Notes: generated by a model from the letters alone, not told the origin. Counted from the stretch's first letter, positions 36,006 through 47,379 are shown. The stretch is 64,000 nucleotides of DNA from Geobacteraceae bacterium (GCA_029975275.1 JARKPN010000101.1:62001-126000); one strand, 5' to 3'. Numbers and translations: made by a program.

Positions 36006-39000
36006 CTAACCAGAGCTTGCCGGTCGGCGCCTGTCGCGTAATCCGCTCACGAATGAGCCGGTCTTCTCCCTTATCCGGTCCATGTAATAATACACCACCG
36101 GCGTAATGTAAAGGGTCAGCAGCTGGGAAACGACCAGTCCGCCTACCACCGCCAGGCCCAGAGGGCGGCGGGCATCGGCACCGGCGCCGAAACCCAGGGC
36201 GATGGGGAGCGTCCCCATGAAGGCCGCCATGGTAGTCATCATGATTGGACGGAAACGTATAATCGCCCCCTGGCAGATGGCATCCAAGGGCGGCTTTTCC
36301 TCTTTCCGCTGCGCATCGAGGGCGAAATCGATCATCATGATGGCGTTCTTCTTGACGATGCCGATGAGCAGGATCACCCCGACGAACGCGTACACGTCGA
36401 GTTCCTTGCCGAATATCATCAGGGTGACGAGCGCGCCCAGACCGGCCGCCGGGAGACCCGAAAGAATGGTAAGCGGATGGATGAAGCTTTCGTAGAGAAT
36501 ACCGAGCACGATATAGATGACCAGGATGGCCATCAAGAGCAGCAGCCAGAGCCCTTGGACGGACTCCTGGAATGCCTGGGCGGTGCCCTGGAAGCTGGTG
36601 CTTATGGTCGGCGGCAGGGTCTCGCGCGCCAGGCCGTCTACCAGGGATACTGCGTCGCTGAGGAAGACCCCGGGCCGGAGGTCGAACGAAATCGTCACCG
36701 CCGGAAGCTGCCCCTGATGGTTCACGCTCAGCGGCCCCAGACTCCTGGTCAGACCGGCAACGGTTGAAAGCGGAACCAGCCGGTTACTGTCGGACCGGAC
36801 ATAGAGCATGGACAGCGCCGAAGGGTCCCTTTGATACCTTTCTTCCAGTTCCAGGATGACCTGGTACTGGTCGTTCGGCGCATATATGGACGAAACCTGC
36901 CTGGAACCGTAGGCATAATAAAGGGCATCCTCGATACGCAGGGCGGAAACTCCAAGGGCTGATGCCTTGTCCCGGTCTATTTCCAGGTCAATCTGGGGAT
37001 TATTAAGCTGCAGGTCGCTCGTGGCCTCCTGGAGTTGGGGCAGGCCGCGCATCTTCTCCTCCAGCACTGTCGCATACCGGTACAGCTCGTCCTTGTCGGT
37101 GCTCTGCAGGGTATACTGGTACTGGCTCTTGGTCAGCCGCCCGCCGATGCGGATCGTGGGCAGATTCTGCATGAACATCCTTATGCCGGGAACCTGCGCG
37201 ACCTTCGGCCGCAGCTCCCTGATAATCTCGTCGGCGGAAAGTTTCCTCTCATGGCGCGGCTTGAGCTTCATGGAAATTCTTCCTTCGTTGCCCGAGGCGC
37301 TGGCTCCGCCCGTGCCCACGGAGGACATGAAACCCTCGATGTTCGGGTCTTGGGCAACGATGTCCGCCAGCTGTTGTTGTTTCCTTTTCATCTCCTCGAA
37401 GGATGTCCCCTGGGCGGACTCGGTAAAGGCGAAAATCTGCCCGGTATCCTCGCTCGGCAGGAACCCGGTAGGCATCCTGCTGAAGAGCCACCCTGTCAGG
37501 ATAGTTAGTACGACGACAACCGTCAGGGTCGCGCGGCGGTGCCGGAGAACCGTCTGCAGGGTCCGCTCGTAAAGGTCGAGCATGCCTTGGAAGAACCGTT
37601 CCATCATCAGGTAGAGCCGGCCGTGCCGCTCGGAGCCGCCGGACCGCAGCAGGCGGCTGCACAGCATAGGCGTGAGGGTAAGGGAGACAATACCTGAAAT
37701 GAGTATGGCCATGCTTATGGTTACGGCGAATTCGTGCAGGATCCGTCCCATGATCCCGGGCATGAACAGGACCGGAATGAATACCGCCACCAACGACAGG
37801 GTCATGGAAATGATGGTGAAACCGATCTCCCTGGAACCGTTGAACGCCGCTTCCATGATCCCTTCGCCCCGTTCCACGTGACGTACGATGTTCTCCAGCA
37901 TGACGATAGCGTCATCCACCACGAAGCCGACCGAGAGCGTCAGGGCCATGAGCGTGATGTTGTTGACGCTGAATTTCATCAGATACATGACGGCAAACGT
38001 GCCGATAATGGAGAAGGGAAGCGCCAGGCTGGGTATCAGGGTCGCGGAGAGGTTGCGCAGGAACAGGAATATGACCAGGACCACGAGGCATATTGCCAGG
38101 AAGAGCGTAAACTTGACATCGTCCACCGATTCGCGGATGGATTCGGAGCGGTCGTAGAAGACGTCGAGGTTTACCGAGGCGGGCATTTGAGCCCTGAAGA
38201 CCGGGAGAAGTTTCTTGATGCCGTCCACCACCTCGATGGTATTGGTGCCGGGCTGTCGCTGGATGGCAAGGACAACGGCGCGGGTATCCCGGTACCAGCT
38301 CGCCACCTTGTCGTTCTCCACGCCGTCAACCACCCTCCCCAACTCCTGCAGCCTCACCGGTGAACCGCCCCGGTAGGCCACGATCAAAGGTCGGTATGCC
38401 GCGGCATCGTACAGCTGGCCGGTGGCCTGGATAGTGTAGGCGCGATGGGCACCGTCGAGGGTCCCGGTGGGCAGGTTGACGTTGCCGGCCGCCAGGGCGC
38501 TTGCCACCTCGTCGATGCCGATCCCGCGGCTTGCCAGGGATTTCGGATCGACCTTGACGCGAACGGCGTACTTCTGGGAGCCGAACACCTGTACTTGGGC
38601 CACCCCGCTTACCATGGAGATGCGTTGCGCGGTCATGGTTTCCGCGTATTCGTTGACCTTGTAGAGCGGGAGAGTCGGAGAGCTGAGGGCGAGATAGAGG
38701 ACCGGCTGGTCTGCCGGGTTCACCTTGCGGAAGGACGGCGGTGCCGGCATGTCCTCGGGGAGCTGCCGCGCCGCACGGGAGATAGCTGCCTGCACGTCCT
38801 GGGCCGCGGCGTCGATGTCCCTCGAAAGATCGAACTGGATGGTGATCCTGGTGCTGCCGATCCCGTTGGCGGAGGTCATGGAATCCACCCCTGCAATGGT
38901 GGAAAACTGCCGTTCCAAAGGGGTTGCCACGGCCGAGGCCATGGTGTCGGGGTTGGCTCCGGGGAGGTTGGCGGTTACCTGGATGGTGGGGAAGTCCACG

Positions 39001-39116
39001 TTGGGCAGGTCATTGACCGGTATGTAGCGATAGGCGAACAGTCCGAAGATCAGGATGGACGCCATGATCAGGGTCGTCATGACCGGCCGGCTGATACACA
39101 GGGCGGGGATATTCAT
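36006..39116 (-). CDS. RND multidrug efflux permease, HAE1 (MdtB/AcrB-like)
   Basis: 1036 residues, twelve transmembrane helices in the RND layout. The N-terminus starts MNIPALCISRPVMTTL, and the proton-relay Asp pair is in VGFVVDDAIVMLENIVRHVE. The porter domains have NLPGANPDTM and QVQVFG. It is a proton-driven inner-membrane pump of the hydrophobe/amphiphile class, not a heavy-metal CusA type. Its ATG overlaps the stop of the adaptor gene by one base (TAATG), so pump and adaptor are coupled. Confidence 0.95.
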   Translation of the reverse strand: MNIPALCISRPVMTTLIMASILIFGLFAYRYIPVNDLPNVDFPTIQVTANLPGANPDTMASAVATPLERQFSTIAGVDSMTSANGIGSTRITIQFDLSRDIDAAAQDVQAAISRAARQLPEDMPAPPSFRKVNPADQPVLYLALSSPTLPLYKVNEYAETMTAQRISMVSGVAQVQVFGSQKYAVRVKVDPKSLASRGIGIDEVASALAAGNVNLPTGTLDGAHRAYTIQATGQLYDAAAYRPLIVAYRGGSPVRLQELGRVVDGVENDKVASWYRDTRAVVLAIQRQPGTNTIEVVDGIKKLLPVFRAQMPASVNLDVFYDRSESIRESVDDVKFTLFLAICLVVLVIFLFLRNLSATLIPSLALPFSIIGTFAVMYLMKFSVNNITLMALTLSVGFVVDDAIVMLENIVRHVERGEGIMEAAFNGSREIGFTIISMTLSLVAVFIPVLFMPGIMGRILHEFAVTISMAILISGIVSLTLTPMLCSRLLRSGGSERHGRLYLMMERFFQGMLDLYERTLQTVLRHRRATLTVVVVLTILTGWLFSRMPTGFLPSEDTGQIFAFTESAQGTSFEEMKRKQQQLADIVAQDPNIEGFMSSVGTGGASASGNEGRISMKLKPRHERKLSADEIIRELRPKVAQVPGIRMFMQNLPTIRIGGRLTKSQYQYTLQSTDKDELYRYATVLEEKMRGLPQLQEATSDLQLNNPQIDLEIDRDKASALGVSALRIEDALYYAYGSRQVSSIYAPNDQYQVILELEERYQRDPSALSMLYVRSDSNRLVPLSTVAGLTRSLGPLSVNHQGQLPAVTISFDLRPGVFLSDAVSLVDGLARETLPPTISTSFQGTAQAFQESVQGLWLLLLMAILVIYIVLGILYESFIHPLTILSGLPAAGLGALVTLMIFGKELDVYAFVGVILLIGIVKKNAIMMIDFALDAQRKEEKPPLDAICQGAIIRFRPIMMTTMAAFMGTLPIALGFGAGADARRPLGLAVVGGLVVSQLLTLYITPVVYYYMDRIREKTGSFVSGLRDRRRPASSG

Positions 39117-40267
39117 TACCGGGTTACCTGCCGGTCCGGGGTGTCCTGCCTGATTGTCACTGCGGCGCCCGGCACCAGGTTCAGATGCCCGTCGATGACC
39201 ACGGTCTCGCCCGCGGCCAGACCTTTCATGATTACCCGATCACCGTTATGGGTCTCACCGGCTGAGACCTGCCGGTACGTAACAGTCCGATCCGGCTTCA
39301 CCACGAAGACATATTCTCCTTCCTGTCCCATCTGCACTGCCTGCGACGGTACGACCACCGCATGGGGGATGGTCGCCAGGGTCAGGACCACGTCGACGAA
39401 CTGGCCGGGCCAGAGCCTTTTCCCGCTGTTCGCGAAGGTACCCTTGGCCTTGATGGTTCCGGTCGCCGCATCCACCGCATTGTCGAGGAAACTCAGGGAC
39501 CCCTGCTCGGCCGGCCCTGAATCGTTAGGGATGAGTGCCTCCACCTTCAGGTCTCCAGCCTCCATGTGCTTTCTGATTTCAGCCAGCTCCTTTTCCGGCA
39601 CGGAAAAGGTGACGTAGATCGGATTGATCCGGTTGATGGTAACCAGGACCGGATCGTCGTTTGCCCTGACCAGGTTGCCGCTCTGGACCATCAGGCTTCC
39701 GGTGCGTCCGTCGATGGGAGAACGGATGAAGCAGTAACCCAGCATTACGGCGGCATCGTCCACGGCGGCCCGGTCAGCCCGCACCGTTTCCGTCAGCGCG
39801 TCGGCGTTGGCCTGCAACTGCTCATACTGATCCCTGCTCACAATTCCTTCCCTCAGCAGTTCGCCATACCTTCGCACCTGTTCACGGGCATACCGCTCCT
39901 GGGCCAGATCCCGGGCCAGGGCCGCCCGCGCCTGCCGCAGGGCCGCCTCGAAGGTACGGCTGTCTATGGTGAAGAGCAGGGCTCCCTGGCGGACATCGTC
40001 GCCTTCGCGGAAATGGACCTTCTCCAGCCGCCCGTTGACCTGGGACTTGATGGAGACCGTTGCATAGGCCTCCACATTCCCAATTACCCGAATCTGCACA
40101 GGCACGGTTCTGGTTGCGGAGACTGCCGTCCTGACCGGTACCGGCGACTTTTCTGTCGATTTTTCCTTTTTGCCGGAACAGGCCGTTACCAGAATACACA
40201 TCGCAAGCAACAGGAACCGTCCCGTGTAAACGATTTTGTCAGCGGCTGTTGGCGTCATATAGGGCAT
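39116..40267 (-). CDS. RND efflux adaptor (membrane fusion lipoprotein)
   Basis: 383 residues. Signal with lipobox ILVTAC (Cys30), so a periplasmic lipoprotein. The barrel-sandwich and hairpin region has VNGRLEKVHFREGDDVRQGALLFTID (split over residues 70-100), followed by a long helical hairpin and the beta-barrel. It links the RND permease to TolC. The start overlaps the end of the TolC gene by 29 bases; GGAAG precedes the ATG. A second possible ATG is three codons later. Confidence 0.92.
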   Translation of the reverse strand: MPYMTPTAADKIVYTGRFLLLAMCILVTACSGKKEKSTEKSPVPVRTAVSATRTVPVQIRVIGNVEAYATVSIKSQVNGRLEKVHFREGDDVRQGALLFTIDSRTFEAALRQARAALARDLAQERYAREQVRRYGELLREGIVSRDQYEQLQANADALTETVRADRAAVDDAAVMLGYCFIRSPIDGRTGSLMVQSGNLVRANDDPVLVTINRINPIYVTFSVPEKELAEIRKHMEAGDLKVEALIPNDSGPAEQGSLSFLDNAVDAATGTIKAKGTFANSGKRLWPGQFVDVVLTLATIPHAVVVPSQAVQMGQEGEYVFVVKPDRTVTYRQVSAGETHNGDRVIMKGLAAGETVVIDGHLNLVPGAAVTIRQDTPDRQVTR

Positions 40268-41768
40268 CAGCTTCCTTCCCGGTGATAGTTATCCCCTCGT
40301 GCTCAAGTGTTTCGCCGGTGACCTTCCAGAACTGCGCCAAGGCGATATTGTACTCCGCCTGAGCCTGAATCCGGTTGGCCTGCGCCGCCACCAAATCGTT
40401 CTGCACATCCACGACCTCCTTGGTGGTTGCAAGCCCGACCTCGTTCTTTTTTATGTAGGCACGCATCCTCTCCTCGGCATAGGCAAGCCCCCTGTCCGCC
40501 ACCTCCAGTTGGAGGTAGTTCGCCCGGATGCCGCGAATTGCGGTTCTCACCTCGTTCCTGATGGAATCCTCAAGGTTCTTCAGGTCGACTCTGGCCTGCT
40601 CGATCTTCAACCTGCTCTTGATGTAGTCGTTCTCAGCGGCCCGATTGCCCAGGGGGTAGGTCAGTTGCAGACCAAGACTCCAGATCGGGTAGTCTCCGGA
40701 TCCGACCCGATCCAGGCCGCGGGTGTAATCCTGGCCCAGCCCTGTCAGAGCCGCGCTTGCGTTGAAGGACAGGGCCGGGAGGATTCGATTGTGCGCAACT
40801 CTGGTCTGCAGGTCAAGGATACGCAGATTGACCTTCACGGCCCTGAGATCCGGCCGTCCGGCCAGTGCGCGTCTTACCGCATCCTCCTCGTCAACCTGAT
40901 AGTCCCGGCGATCAGGCGGGTCAACGGGATCCAGTTCACCGGTCCCTTCAATCTGCAACAAAAGCCGCACAGCGTCCATCTGATCATTCAGAAGCTTTTC
41001 CGCATCGATACGCTCTTTTTCCCTGGAGGCGACGCCGAATTCCGCGTTCAGGGTCTCCATGGCAGGGAGCACGCCGGCCCTGACTCTCCCTTTTGTTTCC
41101 TCGAGAATTTTGTTGGCAAGGATAAGGGCGATTTTCTTTGCTTCAAGGTTTTCCTTCAGGCTGTGAAGGGTGAAGTAGGCGGTCCTGGTCCTGGCCACGA
41201 TGTCTATCAGTTTGCTCCTGAACTGGTCGCTTGCCGCTTCCTTGGCGCCTACCGCCACGGCGATGCCGAGCTCGGTCGCCTCCCTGCCGAAATTCTTGAG
41301 GAGCGGCTGCGAGTAGCTGATGGTGAGCTCCGATTGCCAGTACTCGTCCAGGAATCCGCGTGAGGGGTCCGCATTGTTGCGGTTCCAGAGGTTATCGAAG
41401 AACAGTCCTACGGTTCCGCCTATGGGAATCAGCTGGCTTATCCCCGCATTGGCAAAGAGATTTTTCTGCCTGCTGATGCTGGCGCCCGAAAGCAGGGTGC
41501 TGGCCGGTTGGGTGGTGGACTCCTGGTAGTTGGCCAGAAACGTCAGCAACGGATCGTAAATGCCGCGGTTCAGCCTGATATCCGCTTCGCCAATGGCGGG
41601 ATTGTAGAGCTCGGCCCTGACCTCCAGGTTCTTCTCCACCGCCATTCTGATGGCGTCCTTCAGGGTGAGTTTCTGTGCCGGCTCTTCAGCAAAAACCACG
41701 CGGATCGACGTGAACAGCACGAGGGCAACTACCGGAAGCAGCAAACGGATGGGACGCAGTCTTTCCAT
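40239..41768 (-). CDS. TolC-family outer membrane efflux protein
   Basis: 509 residues from the ATG at 41768 (AAAGG upstream); a GTG five codons earlier is possible. Signal peptide 1-27 (ending VVFA), then two internally repeated OEP units, each with long helices, including RAGVLPAMETLNAEFGVASRE and LRIEQARVDLKNLEDSIRNEV. The trimer should form the common outer-membrane exit. It is the only TolC gene in an operon with two pumps: MacAB-like genes upstream and an RND pair downstream. Confidence 0.92.
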   Translation of the reverse strand: MERLRPIRLLLPVVALVLFTSIRVVFAEEPAQKLTLKDAIRMAVEKNLEVRAELYNPAIGEADIRLNRGIYDPLLTFLANYQESTTQPASTLLSGASISRQKNLFANAGISQLIPIGGTVGLFFDNLWNRNNADPSRGFLDEYWQSELTISYSQPLLKNFGREATELGIAVAVGAKEAASDQFRSKLIDIVARTRTAYFTLHSLKENLEAKKIALILANKILEETKGRVRAGVLPAMETLNAEFGVASREKERIDAEKLLNDQMDAVRLLLQIEGTGELDPVDPPDRRDYQVDEEDAVRRALAGRPDLRAVKVNLRILDLQTRVAHNRILPALSFNASAALTGLGQDYTRGLDRVGSGDYPIWSLGLQLTYPLGNRAAENDYIKSRLKIEQARVDLKNLEDSIRNEVRTAIRGIRANYLQLEVADRGLAYAEERMRAYIKKNEVGLATTKEVVDVQNDLVAAQANRIQAQAEYNIALAQFWKVTGETLEHEGITITGKEADALYDANSR

Positions 41769-41801
41769 GTTGTAACCTTTCACCTGACTTCTGTTAAGCG
41801 A

Positions 41802-43027
41802 TTATTCGTAACGAAGCGCGTCGATGGGGTTCAGTGAAGCCGCTTTCCGGGCCGGGTAGAAACCGAAAAAGATGCCGACCGCGCCGGAAAACCCGAAAGC
41901 AACGGCAATCGCCTTGAAAGATATCAGCGTCGGCCACTGGAAGACCTGGGCAACCAGTTTTGCACCCGCGACACCGAGCAGCATGCCGATGACTCCGCCG
42001 ATGAGCGTCAACAAAACCGCTTCGGTTAGAAACTGGAGCAGTATGTCGCGCTGCTTGGCCCCGATTGCCATGCGGATCCCGATTTCCCTGGTCCGTTCCG
42101 TGACCGAGACCAGCATGATATTCATGATGCCTATCCCACCGACGATCAGGGAGATGGATGCCACGGCACCCAGCAGCAGGGACATGGCCTTTGACGATTG
42201 TTCGGCCACATCCAGCAGTTCGCTGAGGTTACGCACCGTGAAATCGGGCTCGCGGCCTGGTCCAATCCTGTGCCGCTGCAGAAGGAGCATGGTTACCTGC
42301 TCCTCGGCCCTTGCCAGGTCCTGCTCGCTCCTTGCCTGGACCATTATCGAACCGACGGAATTGGGAAACTGGCTGCCGAACAGCTTCCTCTGGGCCGTTC
42401 GCAGCGGCACAAAAACCACATCGTCCTGATCCGATCCCTGGGGAGAGCGACCCTTCCGGTCCATGACCCCGATGACCATGAAGGGGAGCTTCTGCACCCG
42501 GACGATCTTTCCCAACGGGTCCTCGGCCCCGAACAGGTTTTCGGCGACTGTCCGGCCAATCAGGCAGTTCTTGACCGCCCCCTCGACCTCTGCCTGGGAA
42601 AAATCCCGACCCTCGACAACCCGCCAGTCCCGCACCATGAGATACTCCGGGGTTATACCCATGACCGCGGTGGACCAGTTCATGTTGCCGTAGACAACCT
42701 GTGCCCCTCCCCGGACTACGGGTGCGGCCAACGCCACGGACGGACATTCGGCCCTGATTGCCTTGGCGTCGTCATAGGTAAGGGTCGGCGTGCTGCCGTG
42801 ACCCAGGCGGATTCCGCCGCTGGTCCTGGATCCCGGTAACACCAGCAGGATATTGCTGCCGATGCTGGCGATCTGGTCGGAAATGATCCTGCTGGCCCCG
42901 GAACCGATTGCCACCATCGCTATAACCGCTGCGATACCGATAATGATGCCCAGCATGGTGAGAAACGAACGCATCTTGTTCGTCCTGAGCGCCCGCAACG
43001 CGATTTTGAGGCTCAGCAGAAACTCCA

Positions 43028-43031
<4 letters not shown>
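41802..43031 (-). CDS. MacB-type ABC transporter permease
   Basis: 409 residues, four transmembrane helices: one after [18 protein letters not shown] and three near the C-terminus ([22 protein letters not shown] region). The large periplasmic loop between them is the MacB core. The FtsX-like permease domain closes the protein ([19 protein letters not shown]). Here ATPase and permease are separate genes, unlike E. coli MacB which is fused. The ATG overlaps the ATPase stop (ATGA). Confidence 0.93.
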
Positions 43032-43750
<719 letters not shown>

Positions 43751-44947
43751 CTAGAACCTCGGCCCCATCATACGGCCGGCCGGACTCGCCTTCTTCCTGG
43801 TAAGAATCTGTTCCACGATTACTTCCTGGCCGGCCCGCAAGCTTCCACCCACAAGCTCCACGTGCGAATTGTCGGTGGTCCCCGTCTGCACGGGTACCGG
43901 TACGGGTTTGCCGTCTTTCAGCACAAATACCCTCTGTCCCGACGTCCCGGCAGTACCGCTCCGCCATCGGGGTGGTTGCCGCTCCGTTTCCTCTCCGTCG
44001 GCAGCGGGCCTGAACCGCAAGGCAGCGGTGGGGATGTTCAGCACGTTGTCCTTCCGCATCACCTCGATGCTCACGTTGGCCGTCATACCCGGCTTGAGTT
44101 TCAAATCCCTGTTATCGACCGTAATGATAACGTCGTAGGTTACCACATTCTGGGTAATCATCGGAGCAATTCTGACCTGTGACACAACGCCGCTGAACTG
44201 TGTCTCAGGATAGGCATCCACGTTGAAAACGGCGGTCTGGCCTACCTGCACCTTGCCGATGTCGGCTTCATCGACACTGGTGTTGATCTGCATCTTGGTC
44301 AGGTCCTGGGCAATGGTAAAAAGCGTTGGAGTCTGGAAGGACGCGGCCACTGTCTGCCCCACATCCACATCTCTCGACACGACGATACCGTCGACCGGAG
44401 AGCGAATGGTGGCATAGCGGAGATTGGTCTCTGCCTGCCGATAAGAGCCGCGGGTCTGAAGCACATTCCCTTCAGCGGCCTGCACGGCGGCCCTTGCCTC
44501 CTGATACCTGGTTTCCGCGGTATCATAATCTCCCTGGGAGACAATACCCTCCTTCAGCAATTGCCTGTTCCTCTTCAGGGTCCTTTCTGCGTCCATGGCG
44601 GTGGCTCGCAGTTTTGCAAGGTTTGCCGCTGCGGCCTGGTAGTTGCCCCGGCTCTGCTCAACCTGCGAGTTGAATATGGAAGGGTCAATCTGCGCGATAA
44701 TCTGACCCTTTTTCACCGATGAATTATAATCGACAAACAGCTTCTGAATGGTTCCGGACACCTGGGTCCCGACCTGAACGGTGGTGACCGCGTTCAGTGT
44801 CCCGGTGGAAGAGACCGTGGCGACTATTGCTCCGCGTTCCACCGTGGCCGTCTTGTATTCCGGAGGGGTCTTTCTGACAAAGAGAAAATATCCGGCTGCG
44901 CCGAGAATACAAAGGGAGGCGGTGGCAACGAGGTAGATCTTCTTCAT
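43751..44947 (-). CDS. MacA-type membrane fusion protein
   Basis: 398 residues. One N-terminal transmembrane helix (about 4-25), then the lipoyl/barrel-sandwich half VQVGTQVSGTIQKLFVDYNSSVKKG (split), a long helical hairpin with VEQSRGNYQAAAANLAKLRA and its partner, a beta-barrel and a C-terminal domain. Typical of MacA, which bridges MacB and TolC in antibiotic, toxin or peptide export. First gene of the six-gene pump operon. Confidence 0.92.
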   Translation of the reverse strand: MKKIYLVATASLCILGAAGYFLFVRKTPPEYKTATVERGAIVATVSSTGTLNAVTTVQVGTQVSGTIQKLFVDYNSSVKKGQIIAQIDPSIFNSQVEQSRGNYQAAAANLAKLRATAMDAERTLKRNRQLLKEGIVSQGDYDTAETRYQEARAAVQAAEGNVLQTRGSYRQAETNLRYATIRSPVDGIVVSRDVDVGQTVAASFQTPTLFTIAQDLTKMQINTSVDEADIGKVQVGQTAVFNVDAYPETQFSGVVSQVRIAPMITQNVVTYDVIITVDNRDLKLKPGMTANVSIEVMRKDNVLNIPTAALRFRPAADGEETERQPPRWRSGTAGTSGQRVFVLKDGKPVPVPVQTGTTDNSHVELVGGSLRAGQEVIVEQILTRKKASPAGRMMGPRF

Positions 44948-44980
44948 ATCTGATATTCCTGAAATGAAATTTACCCGAGA

Positions 44981-45009
44981 AATTGTTCACTTCCTGGCAT
45001 TATTGTCAA
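44981..45009 (-). promoter_or_regulatory. Possible promoter of the pump operon
   Basis: A consensus TTGACA on the reverse strand (45009-45004), but the -10 at 17 bases is a poor CAATTT (44986-44981). It lies 33 bases before the MacA-like start. Confidence 0.35.
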
Positions 45010-45256
45010 GGGCAAAAACGCCTGACGTATTTTTATATGTATTGTTTATCGTATCACTCCATTGACGGTTGACTTCGAACCTGTCCCCGTATCCCTTAGG
45101 CGGCCTTTCTCATCTTCACGCCACACATGGTGCTCCATATTCTGTTTACATTCTTTTCAAAGGAAAAAATTTAGGATACTGTTGTCACGTCACTAAACAC
45201 CTGAACGTTCCTGCCCCGGAGAACGCCGGCCGCATGTTTTCCTGGTGGTTTTTTTA

Positions 45257-45925
45257 ATGATTGTTCGCCGATTCGTCATTCCAGACATCCACGGATGCGC
45301 CAGAACCTTTGCAGCCCTGGTTTTCGACGTTTTGCGCCTCCACCGGACAGACACCCTCTACCTGCTCGGCGACTATGTGGATCGCGGACCGAGGAGCAGG
45401 GAAGTAATCGATCTGATCCGGTCACTGCAGAGCGACGGTTTCAGTGTTCACCCTATTCGCGGCAACCATGACGAAATGTTCCTGCAGGCGTGCGGAAGCC
45501 TGGACTACCACCGGCTCTGGATACTGAACGGCGGGCTGACAACCCTCGAAAGCTTCGGCGTCGAAGAGCCCTGCGAAATCCCTGCTTCATACAAGAGGTT
45601 CGTTGCCGGACTTCCCTATTATCTGGAGCGCGACGATTACATCCTGGTCCATGCCGGCCTGAACTTTAAGGCCGACGATCCCTTTGCCGATACGCAGGCA
45701 ATGCTCTGGAACCGGTCCGGGGAGGTGGAGCCGGAGCGGATAGGCTCCAGGAAAATAATATCAGGGCATACCCCGGTCAGCAGGGAAACCATAAGACAGA
45801 GCATCTCAACGGGAAGGATATATCTGGATAACGGCTGCGTTTATGCCCCGGATCCGGATCTGGGAACCCTTACAGCCTTGGAGTTGAATAGCCTGTCGCT
45901 CTATTTTCAGACCAACATTGATTGA
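45257..45925 (+). CDS. PPP-family metallophosphatase (serine/threonine phosphatase-like)
   Basis: 222 residues from the ATG at 45257 (MIVRRFVIPDIHG). Metal-site motifs are all present: DIHG, GDYVDRG, GNHDE, HAG and SGHTP, as in phage lambda and bacterial PPP phosphatases. Could act on phosphoproteins or on small molecules such as diadenosine tetraphosphate. Ribosome binding site is weak (GGTGG). It precedes yjbQ by 24 bases, likely co-transcribed. Confidence 0.9.
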   Translation: MIVRRFVIPDIHGCARTFAALVFDVLRLHRTDTLYLLGDYVDRGPRSREVIDLIRSLQSDGFSVHPIRGNHDEMFLQACGSLDYHRLWILNGGLTTLESFGVEEPCEIPASYKRFVAGLPYYLERDDYILVHAGLNFKADDPFADTQAMLWNRSGEVEPERIGSRKIISGHTPVSRETIRQSISTGRIYLDNGCVYAPDPDLGTLTALELNSLSLYFQTNID

Positions 45926-45949
45926 CCCGCACAAGCAGGAGGAGCTTTC

Positions 45950-46366
45950 ATGAAGCACTATCGGAAAGAGCTCTGGTTCGAAATCAGTAACAGAAGGGGC
46001 TTTGTTAACATCACTCCTCAAATCCGGGAATGCCTGCAGGAGAGCGAAATAAGCGAGGGCCTCCTGTTGTGCAACGCAATGCATATAACGTCGAGCGTCT
46101 TTATCAACGACGACGAGCCCGGATTACACCTTGATTTCGAGGAATGGCTGGAGATGCTGGCTCCGGAAAAGCCGTACTCCCAATACCATCATAACGGCTG
46201 CGAAGACAACGCCGATGCCCACCTCAAGCGGACGATCATGGGTCGCGAGGTGGTGGTTGCCGTGACTGACTACGACCTGGATCTGGGGCCATGGGAACAG
46301 ATATTCTACGGTGATTTTGACGGTAAGCGGAAGAAGCGTGTTCTGGTAAAGATAATCGGAGATTGA
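45950..46366 (+). CDS. YjbQ/UPF0047 family protein
   Basis: 138 residues. The family motifs [24 protein letters not shown] (read in parts), [20 protein letters not shown] and [19 protein letters not shown] are all present, including the conserved His and Glu residues. Some members complement thiamine-phosphate synthase loss, but the true role is unsettled. AGGAGG precedes the ATG. Paired with the phosphatase upstream. Confidence 0.9.
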   Translation: MKHYRKELWFEISNRRGFVNITPQIRECLQESEISEGLLLCNAMHITSSVFINDDEPGLHLDFEEWLEMLAPEKPYSQYHHNGCEDNADAHLKRTIMGREVVVAVTDYDLDLGPWEQIFYGDFDGKRKKRVLVKIIGD

Positions 46367-46388
46367 AAGGCGGGGTCGACGCCCGGTA

Positions 46389-47276
46389 TCAGCTTTTTCT
46401 TTTCCAAACGCGAAATTTCTTAACAAGTTCAACCGGATGGTAGGACATTTTTGACTTGCGTAGATTGGGCTCGCCGAGATCCTGCTCCCGGTTGACGCGG
46501 GTGCAGTCGGTGAAACAGCGAAGGTTGAACTCCCGATCAACCAGCTGATAGAGACCTTCGAGAAATGGATCAGCCTTTTCGAAATGACAGACCGATGTAG
46601 AAGCGTTTAACCTCTCCCCCAGGGCGAACGCCCGCACCTTTCCATCCACAAGCACCACTACACCTTCCAATCCGAGCCTTTTCGCCAGTTCAAGCCCCTC
46701 CGCAGACGCCTCCACCTCCAGATCCAGCGAGCCCCCGCTAATGTCAGACTTGACACGTCTCCATTGCTCGAGGAGCAAAAGCGCCCCGTCCAGGTGACTT
46801 CCGGAAAACTGCTCTACCCGGTATGCGTGGCGGGCAGTGAAATAGTTGATCCTGTTCTTTTTCTTGTGATACAGGTTTCCGGGGAGTTCGGCTAGGGACT
46901 TACGCAGGTAGAGATAGTCAAACGCATCCCGGTCTTCCACGATCTCGACATCCTCCCGCGCCTTCAAGTGGATATCTACGAACTGCTGGTCTGCGCCGTA
47001 GAGTACCAAGCCGTCCTGCATCAGGGCAGCAAGCGAATCCGTGACATTTCCATCCAATGGCGGCAGAAAATACTCGGTCCCGTCATATCCCTTCCCAAGA
47101 ACCACGTGGGAGTCTCCGCATCTTGTAAGCCTGTATGAATGAGCTCGACGAAACAGATAGAGATTGGAGAAGGTAAACTCGGAAATATGGGGCTGCAAAC
47201 GGTAAAAGATTGCATCCAGAAACGTTTTGTCGATTAACTCCAAATCTCTGTGGTCTGGGTAGCTCGGGATGTCCAT
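46389..47276 (-). CDS. DUF2156 domain protein (GNAT-like, phosphatidylglycerol lysyltransferase C-terminal type)
   Basis: 295 residues from the ATG at 47276, with CAGGAG six bases upstream; an ATG six codons earlier is possible. A TATACT -10-like box lies near 47300. The sequence has FSNLYLFRRAHSYRLTR, PGNLYHKKKNRINYF and EFNLRCFTDCTRVNREQDLGEPNLRKSKMSYHP (split), the pattern of the DUF2156 dual-GNAT fold. No membrane helices, so it lacks the flippase half of MprF. Role unknown; may be an aminoacyl or acyl transferase. Confidence 0.85.
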   Translation of the reverse strand: MDIPSYPDHRDLELIDKTFLDAIFYRLQPHISEFTFSNLYLFRRAHSYRLTRCGDSHVVLGKGYDGTEYFLPPLDGNVTDSLAALMQDGLVLYGADQQFVDIHLKAREDVEIVEDRDAFDYLYLRKSLAELPGNLYHKKKNRINYFTARHAYRVEQFSGSHLDGALLLLEQWRRVKSDISGGSLDLEVEASAEGLELAKRLGLEGVVVLVDGKVRAFALGERLNASTSVCHFEKADPFLEGLYQLVDREFNLRCFTDCTRVNREQDLGEPNLRKSKMSYHPVELVKKFRVWKRKS

Positions 47277-47379
47277 TCTGTTCTCCTGAGCCATTGAGTA
47301 TACCAGAAGGAGCGTTCATCATAAAGCTTATCGCCCGGCAGATATTCTTCGGAACCGGACAATCTGGATGCAGCGAGCC

